64,000 nucleotides of DNA, from NCBI GenBank assembly GCA_018606805.1, contig JAGYWI010000006.1, positions 62,001-126,000 on the forward strand, in the 5' to 3' direction. Numbering within the stretch: the first letter of the stretch is position 1; the number at the start of each line of letters is the position of its first letter. Below, piece by piece: positions 37,633 to 45,990 of this stretch. The translations under genes and the position numbers were made by a program. Origin of the DNA: Candidatus Magnetomicrobium cryptolimnococcus. Lineage in GTDB: Bacteria > Nitrospirota > Thermodesulfovibrionia > Thermodesulfovibrionales > Magnetobacteriaceae. Under the pieces are notes generated by a model that saw only the letters and a list, made by a program, of their open reading frames with translations, did not search any database and was not told the origin of the DNA.

Positions 37633-39294
37633 CTATATTTTAAAAAAAGCCATTAGTTCTTGCAACCTTTGAGCGTTTGATGATAGTTCTTGTGAAGTGG
37701 AGGCCATTTCTTCTGCTGCTCCGGCATTTCGTTGGATAACTGTATCCAGTTGTTGTATTGCTTGGTTGATTTGTGCTGCACCTGTATTTTGTTCATTTGT
37801 AGAGGCAGTAATTTCTCGAACAAGGTCTGCTGTCTTTAAAATATCGGGAACTAGTTTGGCAAGCATAGTGCCTGCTTTTTCGGCAACATTAACACTGGAG
37901 TTAGCAATTTGTGTTATTTCAGCTGCTGAGCTTTGGCTTCTTTCGGCAAGTTTTCTTACTTCTGATGCAACTACTGCAAAGCCTTTGCCGTGTTCACCTG
38001 CTCTTGCTGCCTCTATTGCTGCGTTTAAGGCTAAGAGGTTAGTTTGTCTTGCTATTTCCTCTATTATTGTAATCTTATCTGCTATTTCCTTCATAGCTTT
38101 AACGGCTTCAGAGACAGATTGTCCGCCTTCCTTAGCATCTTCTGAGGATTTCGTAGCTATTTTATCGGTTTCGACTGAGTTACTGGCGTTTTGTTTTATG
38201 CTGGCGGTCATTTCCTCCATAGCTGAGGAGGTTTCCTCTATTGAAGCAGCCTGTTGATTTGCGCCATCTGATAGTTCATTAGCAGCGGCATTCATTTGTT
38301 GGGCATCGTTATAAACACCACTGGAGGCATCTACTACTTCTCTAACGACCTCTTGTAGTTTTTTAACCATATCGGCCATGGCTAATGTTAGTTGCCCAAT
38401 GTCATCTGAGTTATTTGGTTTATCTATTTTAACGAGTAAATTGCCTTTTGCCACTTCGGTTGCTATTTCCTTGATTTTCCTAACTGGTGCTATTGCTAGT
38501 GAGGTTACAAAATAATATATAGCGAAAGCCGCTATTAATAACAATATAAAACTTAAGATAAATGTTGTTATCATGGTGGAAGTAATAGTCGTTTGTATTG
38601 GTTGCAGAGCAAAAATTAGCTCAAAAGCCCCTCGTTGGTCGCCAACCTTCATATTTTCCATTTTAAAACCCAACACATCACTTCCATTGCCATCTGGATA
38701 ATCTGCACTACTGCCGTGGCAAAACAGACAGCCCTTTTCAATATCTACCGTACGCATAAACCGTATAGAGTTGGTTTCGGTGTCTTCCTTATACATAACC
38801 GATTTGCCTGTTTTTTGCATTTCTTCAAGCATTTCTGATTCGAAGGGATTTGCCTTGTTTGCCGGATTTCTTGGGGTTTGGCTAACTACTTTAAACACAT
38901 AGCCGGTTTCTTTAGAATCCACAGCTTGAGCGCTTGTCCAAGAAACAACTACAGGTATTGTGTAATAAATGCTTAGTTTTTTAGCTATATCAATTCTTTC
39001 TTCGTTAGATAGAGAACTGCCTTTTGATTTTTCACCTTCTTGTATAGCCTTTTTGGTTTCTGCTATCATCTTTTCATCGTTAAAAACATTGTATTGGGAG
39101 CGCAGCTTATCTGTAAAATTTCTAGTTGCTGCTAGTTGTGAGGTTACGGCCATGCCTTCTTTTATAATTCCGTTATAAGCTTCTTCTTTTATTTTATTTT
39201 GTACGTAGAAGATGTTAATTATAACGTTTAAAATAAATATGAGCATTACTGCAATAATAATTTTAGTTCCAAAGCTTAAGTTTTTAATAAACAT
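37633..39294 (-). CDS. chemoreceptor with Tll0287-like haem domain
   Basis: The 553-residue receptor begins with a membrane segment (about 10-28), then a periplasmic Tll0287-like (DUF3365) domain of about 200 residues that contains the c-type haem motif CLFCH in [14 protein letters not shown] second membrane segment (about 243-265), HAMP, and a signalling domain with [17 protein letters not shown] follow. The haem suggests redox, oxygen or nitric-oxide sensing. It faces the NIT/CZB receptor gene and precedes the CoA-transferase gene on the same strand. Confidence 0.9.
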   Translation of the reverse strand: MFIKNLSFGTKIIIAVMLIFILNVIINIFYVQNKIKEEAYNGIIKEGMAVTSQLAATRNFTDKLRSQYNVFNDEKMIAETKKAIQEGEKSKGSSLSNEERIDIAKKLSIYYTIPVVVSWTSAQAVDSKETGYVFKVVSQTPRNPANKANPFESEMLEEMQKTGKSVMYKEDTETNSIRFMRTVDIEKGCLFCHGSSADYPDGNGSDVLGFKMENMKVGDQRGAFELIFALQPIQTTITSTMITTFILSFILLLIAAFAIYYFVTSLAIAPVRKIKEIATEVAKGNLLVKIDKPNNSDDIGQLTLAMADMVKKLQEVVREVVDASSGVYNDAQQMNAAANELSDGANQQAASIEETSSAMEEMTASIKQNASNSVETDKIATKSSEDAKEGGQSVSEAVKAMKEIADKITIIEEIARQTNLLALNAAIEAARAGEHGKGFAVVASEVRKLAERSQSSAAEITQIANSSVNVAEKAGTMLAKLVPDILKTADLVREITASTNEQNTGAAQINQAIQQLDTVIQRNAGAAEEMASTSQELSSNAQRLQELMAFFKI

Positions 39295-39314
39295 ACAACA
39301 TCCCCTCAGTTTAT

Positions 39315-41204
39315 TTATCTTTTAAAAATCATTTTTAAAAAATACATCCCCTCATCTACGTCTTTGTCAATATCATAATCCATTGATTCAAAAAGATGAA
39401 TCATACCTGTGTTTGTAATTAATACTTCAGCAGTGAAGCCAAGTAGTCCTTTTTTTCTTGCTATATATGTTAGGTACTTAATAAGTTCTGTGCCTATGCC
39501 TTGTCCCTGATAATCGTCTCTAACAAGAAATGCAATTTCTGCCATATGTGTATTTTCGTCAATTGTGTATTGCCCAATGGCTATTATTGTATTTTCTGTT
39601 TCACTTTGAATGAGTGCAAGGAGCGCCATGTCCTTTGTGTAGTCTATTACGGTGAATTCCTGAAGGCGCTCGTGGGGCATGTCCTGTTTTATAGACAAGA
39701 ATCTTTTAAAAAGTGTTTCTTCTGACAGTAGATAAAAGAACTCTTTTAATAATGGTTCATCGCTGATTTTAACAGGCCTTAGAAATATTTCAAGACCTGT
39801 TTTAGTTTTTCTGTATACCTCAATGGCCTCAGGGTATTTGCCTCCTTCACCTTCTATAAAACACTGATCTTTATAAATTAAACCAAGTCTTTTAGCCTCA
39901 TCAATTAACCATTGCCTAAAGGCTGGGTGGGCTATGGAAATCAGTTGCATAGCGCGTTCCCTGATGTTTTTTCCATGCAGGTATGCGATGCCGTATTCTG
40001 TTACTAGATAGTGAATGTCTCCGCGGTTTAAGGTAGCCCCTGCCCCTTCTCTTAAAAACGGTACTATCCTTGAAACTGTTTGATTTTCGGCGGTAGATTG
40101 TAGTGTTAAGATGGTTTTGCCGTTTTTGGCAAGCACAGCCCCACGCATAAAATCCGCCTGACCACCTATACCACTAAAGAAAAGTTTACCGATGGATTCG
40201 GCAGAGGCTTGACCTGTTAGGTCTACCTCTAATGCGCTATTTATTGCCACCATGTTTTCATGTTGAGCTATAATTAATGGGTTATTTGTATAGTCAATGG
40301 TGCGAAAAAGCACTGTTGGGTTATCATCTATAAATTCGTATGTGTTACGTTTACCCATACAAAATGTAGCTACTGTTTTTTCCCGGTTAGTTGTCTTTCG
40401 CGTGTTATCTATTACCCCAAGCTGCATTAATGCAACGATACCATCCGTTAGAAGTTCTGTGTGAATGCCAAGCTGGTTTTTTTCTGATAGGTTAGCCATA
40501 ATTTTATCCGGAATACTTCCATAACCAACTTGTAGTGTATCACCATCTTGGATAAGTTTTGCTACGTGCTTACCGATACTTTGGGCAACGTCGCTGTCAA
40601 CCCCCTCGTTATATTCAAGCACTGGTTCGTCGTGGTGTACAAGAAAATCCACATCATTAATATGTATAAAACCATCACCATGTGTGCGTGGCATGTGGGC
40701 ATTTATCTGAGCAATAACTAAAGAAGCTGCTTGTGTGGCTGCCTTTACTATGTCAACACTAATACCTAAGCTAACATAACCGTGTTTGTCTGGTAAGGAG
40801 GTTTGTATGAGGGCAACGTCTATAACGACAAGTTTATTAATGAAAAGCTTTGGTACGTTTGAAAGAAAAACTGGTGTGTAATCAGCCAAGCCCTTGTTTA
40901 CGATGTCTCTTGTATTATTTCCAACAAAAAAAGAATTATGACGAAAATTTTGTTTAAATTTTGCATTTACGTATGGTGCAACACCGAGTGTCCAAACGTG
41001 GTAGATTTCAGAGTCTATGATAGCCTTTGGGTGAGTTTCCACATATTTAATTAACGCATTAACTAAATACTGAGGTTCACCGCAAGCGGTACTTATGAAT
41101 ATCCTGCTGCCTTTTGTTATTTTACTGAAGATATAGTTTTCAGTTGCAAATTTCTTCGGATATTGTTTTTTAAGTGCCTCAATTGCACAATTGTCAAAAC
41201 CCAT
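39315..41204 (-). CDS. acetyl-CoA hydrolase/CoA-transferase fused to GNAT domain
   Basis: This 629-residue protein joins a CoA-transferase of the acetyl-CoA hydrolase/4-hydroxybutyrate CoA-transferase family (about 10-440) to a GNAT acetyltransferase domain (about 465-629). Transferase marks are [30 protein letters not shown] and [20 protein letters not shown]. The GNAT end shows [15 protein letters not shown], the acetyl-CoA loop. Such fusions occur in anaerobes and may be controlled by, or carry out, lysine acetylation. The product likely interconverts acetyl-CoA and acetate or another acid. It lies 15 bases downstream of the rubrerythrin gene. Confidence 0.9.
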   Translation of the reverse strand: MGFDNCAIEALKKQYPKKFATENYIFSKITKGSRIFISTACGEPQYLVNALIKYVETHPKAIIDSEIYHVWTLGVAPYVNAKFKQNFRHNSFFVGNNTRDIVNKGLADYTPVFLSNVPKLFINKLVVIDVALIQTSLPDKHGYVSLGISVDIVKAATQAASLVIAQINAHMPRTHGDGFIHINDVDFLVHHDEPVLEYNEGVDSDVAQSIGKHVAKLIQDGDTLQVGYGSIPDKIMANLSEKNQLGIHTELLTDGIVALMQLGVIDNTRKTTNREKTVATFCMGKRNTYEFIDDNPTVLFRTIDYTNNPLIIAQHENMVAINSALEVDLTGQASAESIGKLFFSGIGGQADFMRGAVLAKNGKTILTLQSTAENQTVSRIVPFLREGAGATLNRGDIHYLVTEYGIAYLHGKNIRERAMQLISIAHPAFRQWLIDEAKRLGLIYKDQCFIEGEGGKYPEAIEVYRKTKTGLEIFLRPVKISDEPLLKEFFYLLSEETLFKRFLSIKQDMPHERLQEFTVIDYTKDMALLALIQSETENTIIAIGQYTIDENTHMAEIAFLVRDDYQGQGIGTELIKYLTYIARKKGLLGFTAEVLITNTGMIHLFESMDYDIDKDVDEGMYFLKMIFKR

Positions 41205-41219
41205 AGTATTTAATTAATT

Positions 41220-41795
41220 TTAGAAGTTATCGGTTGTTATTTCGAAGTATCCTTGTGGGTGTTCACACGCAGGACACTTTTGTGGGGCTTCTTTTCCGAT
41301 TGCAGTATATCCACATACACGGCATTTCCACTTTACAGGTGTTTCACGTTTAAATAGGGTACCGTTTTCCAAATGAGTTTTTAGCGCAAAATACCTTTTT
41401 TCATGTTCGGCTTCTATTAGCGAAATAGCACGAAAAGCTGCTGCTACTTCTTTAAATCCTTCGTCGTCGGCTGTTTGTGCAAAGTTAGGGTAGAGTGAGG
41501 TGTGCTCGTGATTTTCCCCTACCGCTGCTGCTTGTAAATTTTCTACAGTTGTTGCTATAACCCCGCAAGGAAAGGAAGCCGTTATTTCCACATCTCCGCC
41601 TTCTAAAAATCTAAAAAATTTTTTGGCATGCGACCTTTCATTATCTGCTGTTTCTATAAATATTGCTGATATTTGTTCGTAACCTTCCTTTTTGGCTTGT
41701 TTTGCAAAATAGGTATAACGATTCCTTGCTTGTGATTCACCAGCAAAGGCTTTTAAAAGGTTGGCCTCTGTTTTTGTTCCCTTTAAACTATTCAT
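41220..41795 (-). CDS. rubrerythrin
   Basis: The 191-residue protein is a full rubrerythrin: a ferritin-like four-helix di-iron domain (LLKAFAGESQARNRY, EAEHEKRYFA) and a C-terminal rubredoxin domain with two CxxC pairs, CRVC and CPAC. It reduces hydrogen peroxide in anaerobes and microaerophiles. The ATG has AGGAGGTG just upstream. It fits an anaerobic lifestyle. Confidence 0.95.
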   Translation of the reverse strand: MNSLKGTKTEANLLKAFAGESQARNRYTYFAKQAKKEGYEQISAIFIETADNERSHAKKFFRFLEGGDVEITASFPCGVIATTVENLQAAAVGENHEHTSLYPNFAQTADDEGFKEVAAAFRAISLIEAEHEKRYFALKTHLENGTLFKRETPVKWKCRVCGYTAIGKEAPQKCPACEHPQGYFEITTDNF

Positions 41796-41890
41796 AAATC
41801 ACCTCCTAAGATGTGTGGATTAAATTAACTTCAATATTTTGCATACATGATTAGATATTGTCAATAAAAAGTAAATAATTAAAAAAGTAG

Positions 41891-41967
41891 AAGGATAACT
41901 AAAGAGATGACAGTCTAAAAGTTTTAGGAAAAGGGGGGCGCAGTTGGGGGAGTGCGCATACACACCC
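41891..41967. repeat. dispersed repeat inserted in a broken nuclease gene
   Basis: In reversed orientation: GATAACTAAAGAGATGACAG, then AAAAGTTTTAGG and GGGAGTGCGCATACACACCC. This is the same family as 13815-13910. Its inner edge falls exactly at the point where the Rpn-like coding match ends (about 41967). Confidence 0.8.
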
Positions 41968-42172
41968 TTGAAATTCTATGTGATAAATCTCTTGGCCGCC
42001 ATCTTTAAGTTGTGCATTTAGTATAAAATCAGCTTCCCGTTCATCTGTAATTTGCATCTTCGGCTCTAATAACTCAGCCTTCCTTATATTCACACCTGTA
42101 ATCTTTTCAAGCAAAGCCGCTACCGTATCCTTATAAAAGTTCCTTAATAACCTTGTCGTATTCTTTTGACAT
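41968..42172 (-). pseudogene. truncated, frameshifted Rpn-type nuclease/transposase-like gene
   Basis: On the minus strand an ATG at 42172 starts MSKEYDKVIKELL and meets a stop; one extra base in the TTTT run at 42135-42138 shifts the frame. In the next frame the reading continues YKDTVAALLEKITG, then LLEPKMQITDEREADFIL and IYHIEFQ, the typical start of Rpn-family (recombination-promoting nuclease, PD-(D/E)xK) proteins. The match ends abruptly where the dispersed repeat begins. About 70 residues of a protein that is normally 200-300 long remain, so the gene is dead. Confidence 0.72.
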
Positions 42173-42457
42173 TTTTTAATCCTCACAATATTATTATAAT
42201 CAGATTGTAGATTTGCCGCTATAAAAAAAACATGGATTTATGGTATGTCAAAATTCTTATAAATATGTATTTTGATACTCATTTCATGGCATTTTGCCAT
42301 AGTTGTTAATGAAAAAGACTGGCATCACGTAACCATTTGAAAATAATACAAAAATGATGGGATTTTTGTAGTTTTAGTGGCTCTCAAGATTAAAAAAGTT
42401 TAATAAACAATGTTCTATAAAAAATATAATGTGAATTGTTCAATATTTTTTTATTGT

Positions 42458-42499
42458 TGCAATATTGTATTTTTTGTGATACAATTAATGCAATATTGT
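42458..42499. repeat. paired 11-bp direct repeats, operator-like
   Basis: TGCAATATTGT occurs at 42458-42468 and again at 42489-42499, 31 bases apart, which is close to three turns of DNA. Each copy holds the symmetric core CAATATTG. This layout is typical of paired operator sites, but no regulator is known. Confidence 0.5.
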
Positions 42500-42746
42500 T
42501 AATTGAACGGCGCTTATATTGACTTAATCGTTTAAGTTTATTGATCTTAATGAAAAACATAGCTTATGTTGGTATAAATTATAGCTATATAATATTGGAG
42601 GATAAATGCTTGACAATGGATATGTAAACCGCACACTATCTATCTAGTATTGTCTTATTAAAAATCTTTAAAAGTCAATACTTTTTCTTCAAACAATCTT
42701 AATAGTTCTTATTTATACCCATCCTGTCTTCTATCATTTCCTTTCG

Positions 42747-42775
42747 TTGTATCTTACTGCGGTAAATAATATAAA
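42747..42775 (+). promoter_or_regulatory. candidate promoter of the DGR target gene
   Basis: TTGTAT (42747-42752) and TATAAA (42770-42775) are 17 bases apart and 63 bases before the ATG at 42839. The -10 is good and the -35 moderate. Confidence 0.4.
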
Positions 42776-42838
42776 TTCTACTAAGCTTATGTCTATATAC
42801 GCTTGTAACAATTTTAACTTAAAAGGGGAGCAATAAAA

Positions 42839-43486
42839 ATGAAAAAATTACTTAATAATTATGGAAATGTATCAACAATAATGATTGTACTGAGTTTGTG
42901 CTTAGCAGTGTGTTACTTCATTGCTGGTTTGCCAAGGGTAGCAAATGCAGGAGAAACTATAGACCTTCCCAGAACGGGGCAGACGGCTTGCTATTCATCA
43001 AACGGCAGTGTAATTTCGTGTGCTGGCACCGGTCAAGACGGAGATACTTTGGCGGGTGTTGAGTGGCCCTCGCCAAGGTTTACTAGCGACAATAGCACTA
43101 TGACAGATAACCTTACAGGGCTGATGTGGGCAAAGGACGCATCAACCCCTACTGTTAGTTCATGTACAGGCGGGGCTAAGACATGGTCAAATGCCATAAA
43201 TTATGTAACTTGCTTAAATGGCATAAACTACCTTGGATATAATGACTGGCGACTGCCGAACAGAAATCAGCTTGAAAGTCTTGTAAATGCTGAAAGTAGC
43301 AGCCCATCCTCGTGGTTGACATCGCAAGGGTTCAGCGGACTACAGGGCCTATACTGGTCGTCTACTTCTTACGCCGTCGGTACCGTCTACGCATGGTACG
43401 TCAGTATGGGCTACGGCATCGTGTCCCACGGCTACTATAAGGGCTACCACGATACCTATGCGTGGCCAGTACGCCTCGGACAGTAG
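42839..43486 (+). CDS. DGR target protein 1, exported DUF1566 domain
   Basis: The 215-residue protein has a signal peptide (hydrophobic 14-30, cleavage probably after VANA at about 37) and a DUF1566/Lcl domain, a C-type-lectin-like fold: TDNLTGLMWAKDAS, CTGGAKTWSNAINYV, LGYNDWRLPNRNQLESL, then YWSSTSYA and the end YAWPVRLG. Its last 48 codons are variable repeat VR1. Two cysteine pairs near residues 107 and 124 fit an exported protein. GGGGAG precedes the ATG. DGR targets display a variable ligand-binding face; binding partner unknown. It is followed by avd, TR and reverse transcriptase. Confidence 0.92.
   Translation: MKKLLNNYGNVSTIMIVLSLCLAVCYFIAGLPRVANAGETIDLPRTGQTACYSSNGSVISCAGTGQDGDTLAGVEWPSPRFTSDNSTMTDNLTGLMWAKDASTPTVSSCTGGAKTWSNAINYVTCLNGINYLGYNDWRLPNRNQLESLVNAESSSPSSWLTSQGFSGLQGLYWSSTSYAVGTVYAWYVSMGYGIVSHGYYKGYHDTYAWPVRLGQ
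43341..43484 (+). repeat. DGR variable repeat VR1
   Basis: VR1 (144 nt) aligns to the TR at 44036-44176 from TACAG to GG(A)-AGT. In the core, from TACTGGTCG to the shared TATGCGTGGCCAGTACGCCT, I count 18 substitutions, all at TR adenines; all 13 AAY codons of the TR are changed here. VR1 has one codon more than the TR. Outside the core, the 5' edge differs (GGCCTA against AGCTGG) and the 3' edge has C where TR has G. Confidence 0.93.
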
Positions 43487-43514
43487 GTTATTTGATAATT
43501 TGATTATTTGAAAG

Positions 43515-43868
43515 ATGGCACAATACGAACATTTACCAATATATAAAAAAGCCTTTGATTTGGCTGTATATATAGAAAAGATGGTAAAAAATTTTTCACG
43601 ATACCATAAATATACACTTGGATATGCCCTTAGGAATGTATCGAGAGAGATAGTAATGCTGATAATTCGTGCAAATTCTGAAAGGGATAAGCTCTCTACC
43701 CTTGTTCGTTTAAGGGATATGATAGAGGAGCTAAAGCTGACAATACGACTCTGCAAAGAAGTTGAAGCATTGAAGAATTTTAATTCATTTAAGGAGTTAA
43801 TGTCAGCAACAATCAACATAGGCAAACAGAGCGAAGGATGGATAAAGAGTATAAACGGGAGGAAGTAA
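43515..43868 (+). CDS. avd: Avd, DGR accessory variability determinant
   Basis: This 117-residue helical protein has the Avd four-helix-bundle pattern: LPIYKKAFDLAVYIEKMVKN, KYTLGYALRNVSREIVMLII, DKLSTLVRLRDMIEELKLTI, then a last helix ending IGKQSEGWIKS. Avd forms a positively charged pentameric barrel that binds reverse transcriptase and template RNA. It lies 28 bases after the VR1 gene and 170 bases before the TR, the usual DGR order. Its basic composition supports nucleic-acid binding. Family identification comes from sequence pattern and from position. Confidence 0.92.
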   Translation: MAQYEHLPIYKKAFDLAVYIEKMVKNFSRYHKYTLGYALRNVSREIVMLIIRANSERDKLSTLVRLRDMIEELKLTIRLCKEVEALKNFNSFKELMSATINIGKQSEGWIKSINGRK

Positions 43869-44035
43869 TGCCAGAACTGTCATTCATGTTTTTGTGTAAC
43901 TCACAAAACCATAATGGACGGGCGTGCAAAATTAAAACACTGTGCGTCCACCACGCCTCAATGGCATTAAAGGGCAGTCAGTCATACCCGAAGAGGGATT
44001 GGCTGATGAAGAACTCAGAAGTTGGTGGACAAATA

Positions 44036-44176
44036 TACAGAGCTGGTACTGGTCGTCTACTTCTTACGCCGTCAATACCGACAACGCATGGAACGTCAAT
44101 ATGGACAACGGCAACGTGAACAACGACAATAAGGGCAACAACAATAACTATGCGTGGCCAGTACGCCTCGGAGAGT
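44036..44176 (+). repeat. DGR template repeat TR
   Basis: The TR (141 nt) is nearly identical to both VRs except at adenines. It holds 13 AAY codons when read in the VR frame; changes at the first two bases of AAY can give many residues but no stop. The invariant 3' end is TATGCGTGGCCAGTACGCCT then CGGAGAGT. It lies between avd and the reverse transcriptase, and in the reverse-transcriptase frame it is open throughout. Confidence 0.95.
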
Positions 44177-45777
44177 GTTTACCTCCACTTTTTTCTTTTG
44201 AGAATCTCTACAGGTGTTACCTTAAATGTAGAAAAAACAAAAGAAATACAATGAATGTGTTGAAGTTTGAAATCAACGCTGAAGAAAATATTTTTACGCT
44301 ATCCGAACAATTGTTTATGGGAACATATATGCCATCCCGCTCAGTTTGCTTTATAGTTGAAAAACCTAAAATGAGAGAGATTATTGCGGCTGATTTTAGA
44401 GATAGGATTGTCCATCATGTTCTAGTTGAAAGACTCGAAAGAATATTTGAACCGATTTTTATCCATGATTCCTATGCTTGCCGTAAGGGTAAAGGTGTAC
44501 ATAAAGCGCTTGAAAGAGTTAAGGAATTTATAATAAAGGGCAGTAGAAACGGGAATGATAAATTATTCTTTCTTCATTTGGATATTAAGAATTTTTTTAT
44601 GACTATGGATAAGGAGGTTTTATATAGAATATTACAAAAAAAGGTTAAAGATAAAAATGCCTTGTGGCTTGCAAAGATAATAATATTTCATAATCCGGCT
44701 GAGAATTGCATTATTAAAGGTAAGAAATATCTTATAAAGACACTTCCACCACACAAAAGTTTGTTTAATGCTAAACCAAAAACTGGTGTACCTGTAGGAA
44801 ATCTAACGAGTCAGTTTTTTGCAAATGTTTATCTTAATGAATTAGACCAGTATGTAAAGCATGCACTTAAATGCAAATATTACCTGCGTTACTGCGATGA
44901 TTTTTTAATCCTTGATTGCTCAACAGAAAGACTTGAGCAGGTAAGGGGAGATATAGAAAACTTTGTAACTGAACAATTGAGGCTTGCCCTTAATGAAAAG
45001 TACCGCAGTATTTTGCCAGTATCAAACGGCATAGACTTTCTGGGATATGTAATTAGGGGGCATTATACCTTAGCAAGACGGCGAGTTGTTAATAATATGA
45101 AAACAAAGCTAAAAATGTATAAAAAAAGCCTTGTTGTCGAGCAGCAAGAAGGGATTTGTAGTGATTTATTTCCAATTGTTTGGCACTCTAAAGGCAGGAA
45201 TTCATCATTATCGAAGGGTAAACGTATTGTTACCGGAGTGCAGATAATAAAATATGAATGCAGTGTTATTGAGACTTTGAGGGCTACTATTTCTTCATAC
45301 TTTGGTCATTTAGGCTGGGCAGACAGCTACAGATTAAAAGCCAAAATATTGAAGAGATATAGTTTTCTGAATGAATATTTTGTCTTTATGAATGGAAAAA
45401 TACGCCCTTTGTGTAGGTGGAAACAAGATTTTTATAGCGTAAAAAGTCAGTATATTTATTATGCCTCGCTATTTAAAAACAGCGTTATATTATTTCAAGT
45501 AGGTAAATTTTATGAATTTTATGATGACTTGAGTGATGAAATAAATGGAATATTAAAACTAAAAGAGATTAAAGACAGCAGGAGAGGGGTTAAGTATGGA
45601 TTTCCATATACTATGTTAAATAAAAATATCAATAAACTGATAAATCAAGGGATAAGTGTAGTAATTATAAATGAAACAAACAGGTATGTGTTTAAATTAA
45701 AAGAACGAATACCTGTGATAAAAATAGGAGTCTTATTATGTAGGGGCGAACCTATGTGTTCGCCCTATTTGCAATAA
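44101..45777 (+). CDS. DGR reverse transcriptase with C-terminal MutS-like domain
   Basis: From the ATG at 44101, inside the TR, this gives 558 residues; the open frame extends back to GTG 43942. DGR reverse-transcriptase marks are FENLYRCYLKCRKNKR, FRDRIVHHVLVERLERIFEP, HDSYACRKGKGVHKALERV, PVGNLTSQFFANVYLNELD and the active site YCDD (44890-44901). There is no standard start codon between the TR and the first conserved motif. After the thumb region, about residues 450-545 resemble MutS domain I, with ILFQVGKFYEFYDDL (Phe-Tyr-Glu at 45508-45516) and GFPYTMLNKNINKLINQGIS. The final 12 codons come from a dispersed hairpin repeat. It makes mutagenised cDNA from TR RNA. Confidence 0.9.
   Translation: MDNGNVNNDNKGNNNNYAWPVRLGECLPPLFSFENLYRCYLKCRKNKRNTMNVLKFEINAEENIFTLSEQLFMGTYMPSRSVCFIVEKPKMREIIAADFRDRIVHHVLVERLERIFEPIFIHDSYACRKGKGVHKALERVKEFIIKGSRNGNDKLFFLHLDIKNFFMTMDKEVLYRILQKKVKDKNALWLAKIIIFHNPAENCIIKGKKYLIKTLPPHKSLFNAKPKTGVPVGNLTSQFFANVYLNELDQYVKHALKCKYYLRYCDDFLILDCSTERLEQVRGDIENFVTEQLRLALNEKYRSILPVSNGIDFLGYVIRGHYTLARRRVVNNMKTKLKMYKKSLVVEQQEGICSDLFPIVWHSKGRNSSLSKGKRIVTGVQIIKYECSVIETLRATISSYFGHLGWADSYRLKAKILKRYSFLNEYFVFMNGKIRPLCRWKQDFYSVKSQYIYYASLFKNSVILFQVGKFYEFYDDLSDEINGILKLKEIKDSRRGVKYGFPYTMLNKNINKLINQGISVVIINETNRYVFKLKERIPVIKIGVLLCRGEPMCSPYLQ
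45744..45765. repeat. GGGGCGAAC/GTTCGCCC hairpin at the end of the RT gene
   Basis: GGGCGAAC (45744-45751) and GTTCGCCC (45758-45765) form an 8-bp stem with loop CTATGT. The element supplies the last codons of the reverse transcriptase before TAA at 45775. Related half or full copies lie at 3574, 23353 and 45907. Confidence 0.88.
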
Positions 45778-45837
45778 CAAAATGATGGTAGGTTTAGGAA
45801 ATATAATATTGACCGTTGCCCATCTACAAAAAGGACA

Positions 45838-45930
45838 GGGCAGACACACAGGTCTGCCCCTACGCATTCATTACGAATGGATGAACCAAAACGACATACA
45901 GGAGACATATGTAGGGGCGAACCTATGACA
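45838..45930. repeat. GGGCAGAC hairpin plus GGGGCGAAC half-element
   Basis: GGGCAGAC (45838-45845) pairs with GTCTGCCC (45852-45859) around ACACAG; then GTAGGGGCGAACCTATGAC occurs near 45910. These are two members of the same intergenic family, in the 190-base gap between reverse transcriptase and second target gene. Confidence 0.8.
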
Positions 45931-45990
45931 AGTCCTTATTTTTAAATTACATAAAGAAGGAATAAACAAATGGAGAGGAGGAATAAACAA

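Larger units (their letters stand above)
42187..42838. other. long AT-rich leader region upstream of the DGR
   Basis: This 652-base gap before the first DGR target gene has no credible gene. It holds a small palindrome ATGGCATTTTGCCAT (42286-42300), paired 11-base direct repeats (42458-42499), a tiny frame of 13 codons at 42605 after TTGGAGG, and a promoter candidate at 42747-42775. Its length and the paired sites suggest regulated expression of the target gene. Confidence 0.6.

Noticed and set aside
42605-42646. A 13-codon leader peptide after TTGGAGG upstream of the first target
   Set aside because: It is too short to support, and no attenuator structure follows it.
43838-44119. A 93-codon frame between avd and the TR
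   Set aside because: It overlaps avd and reads the TR in a frame different from both VRs; no conserved pattern.
44181-45777. Group II intron maturase or retron reverse transcriptase
   Set aside because: There is no maturase or HNH domain and no msr/msd-like structure; the TR, VRs and Avd fit a DGR.
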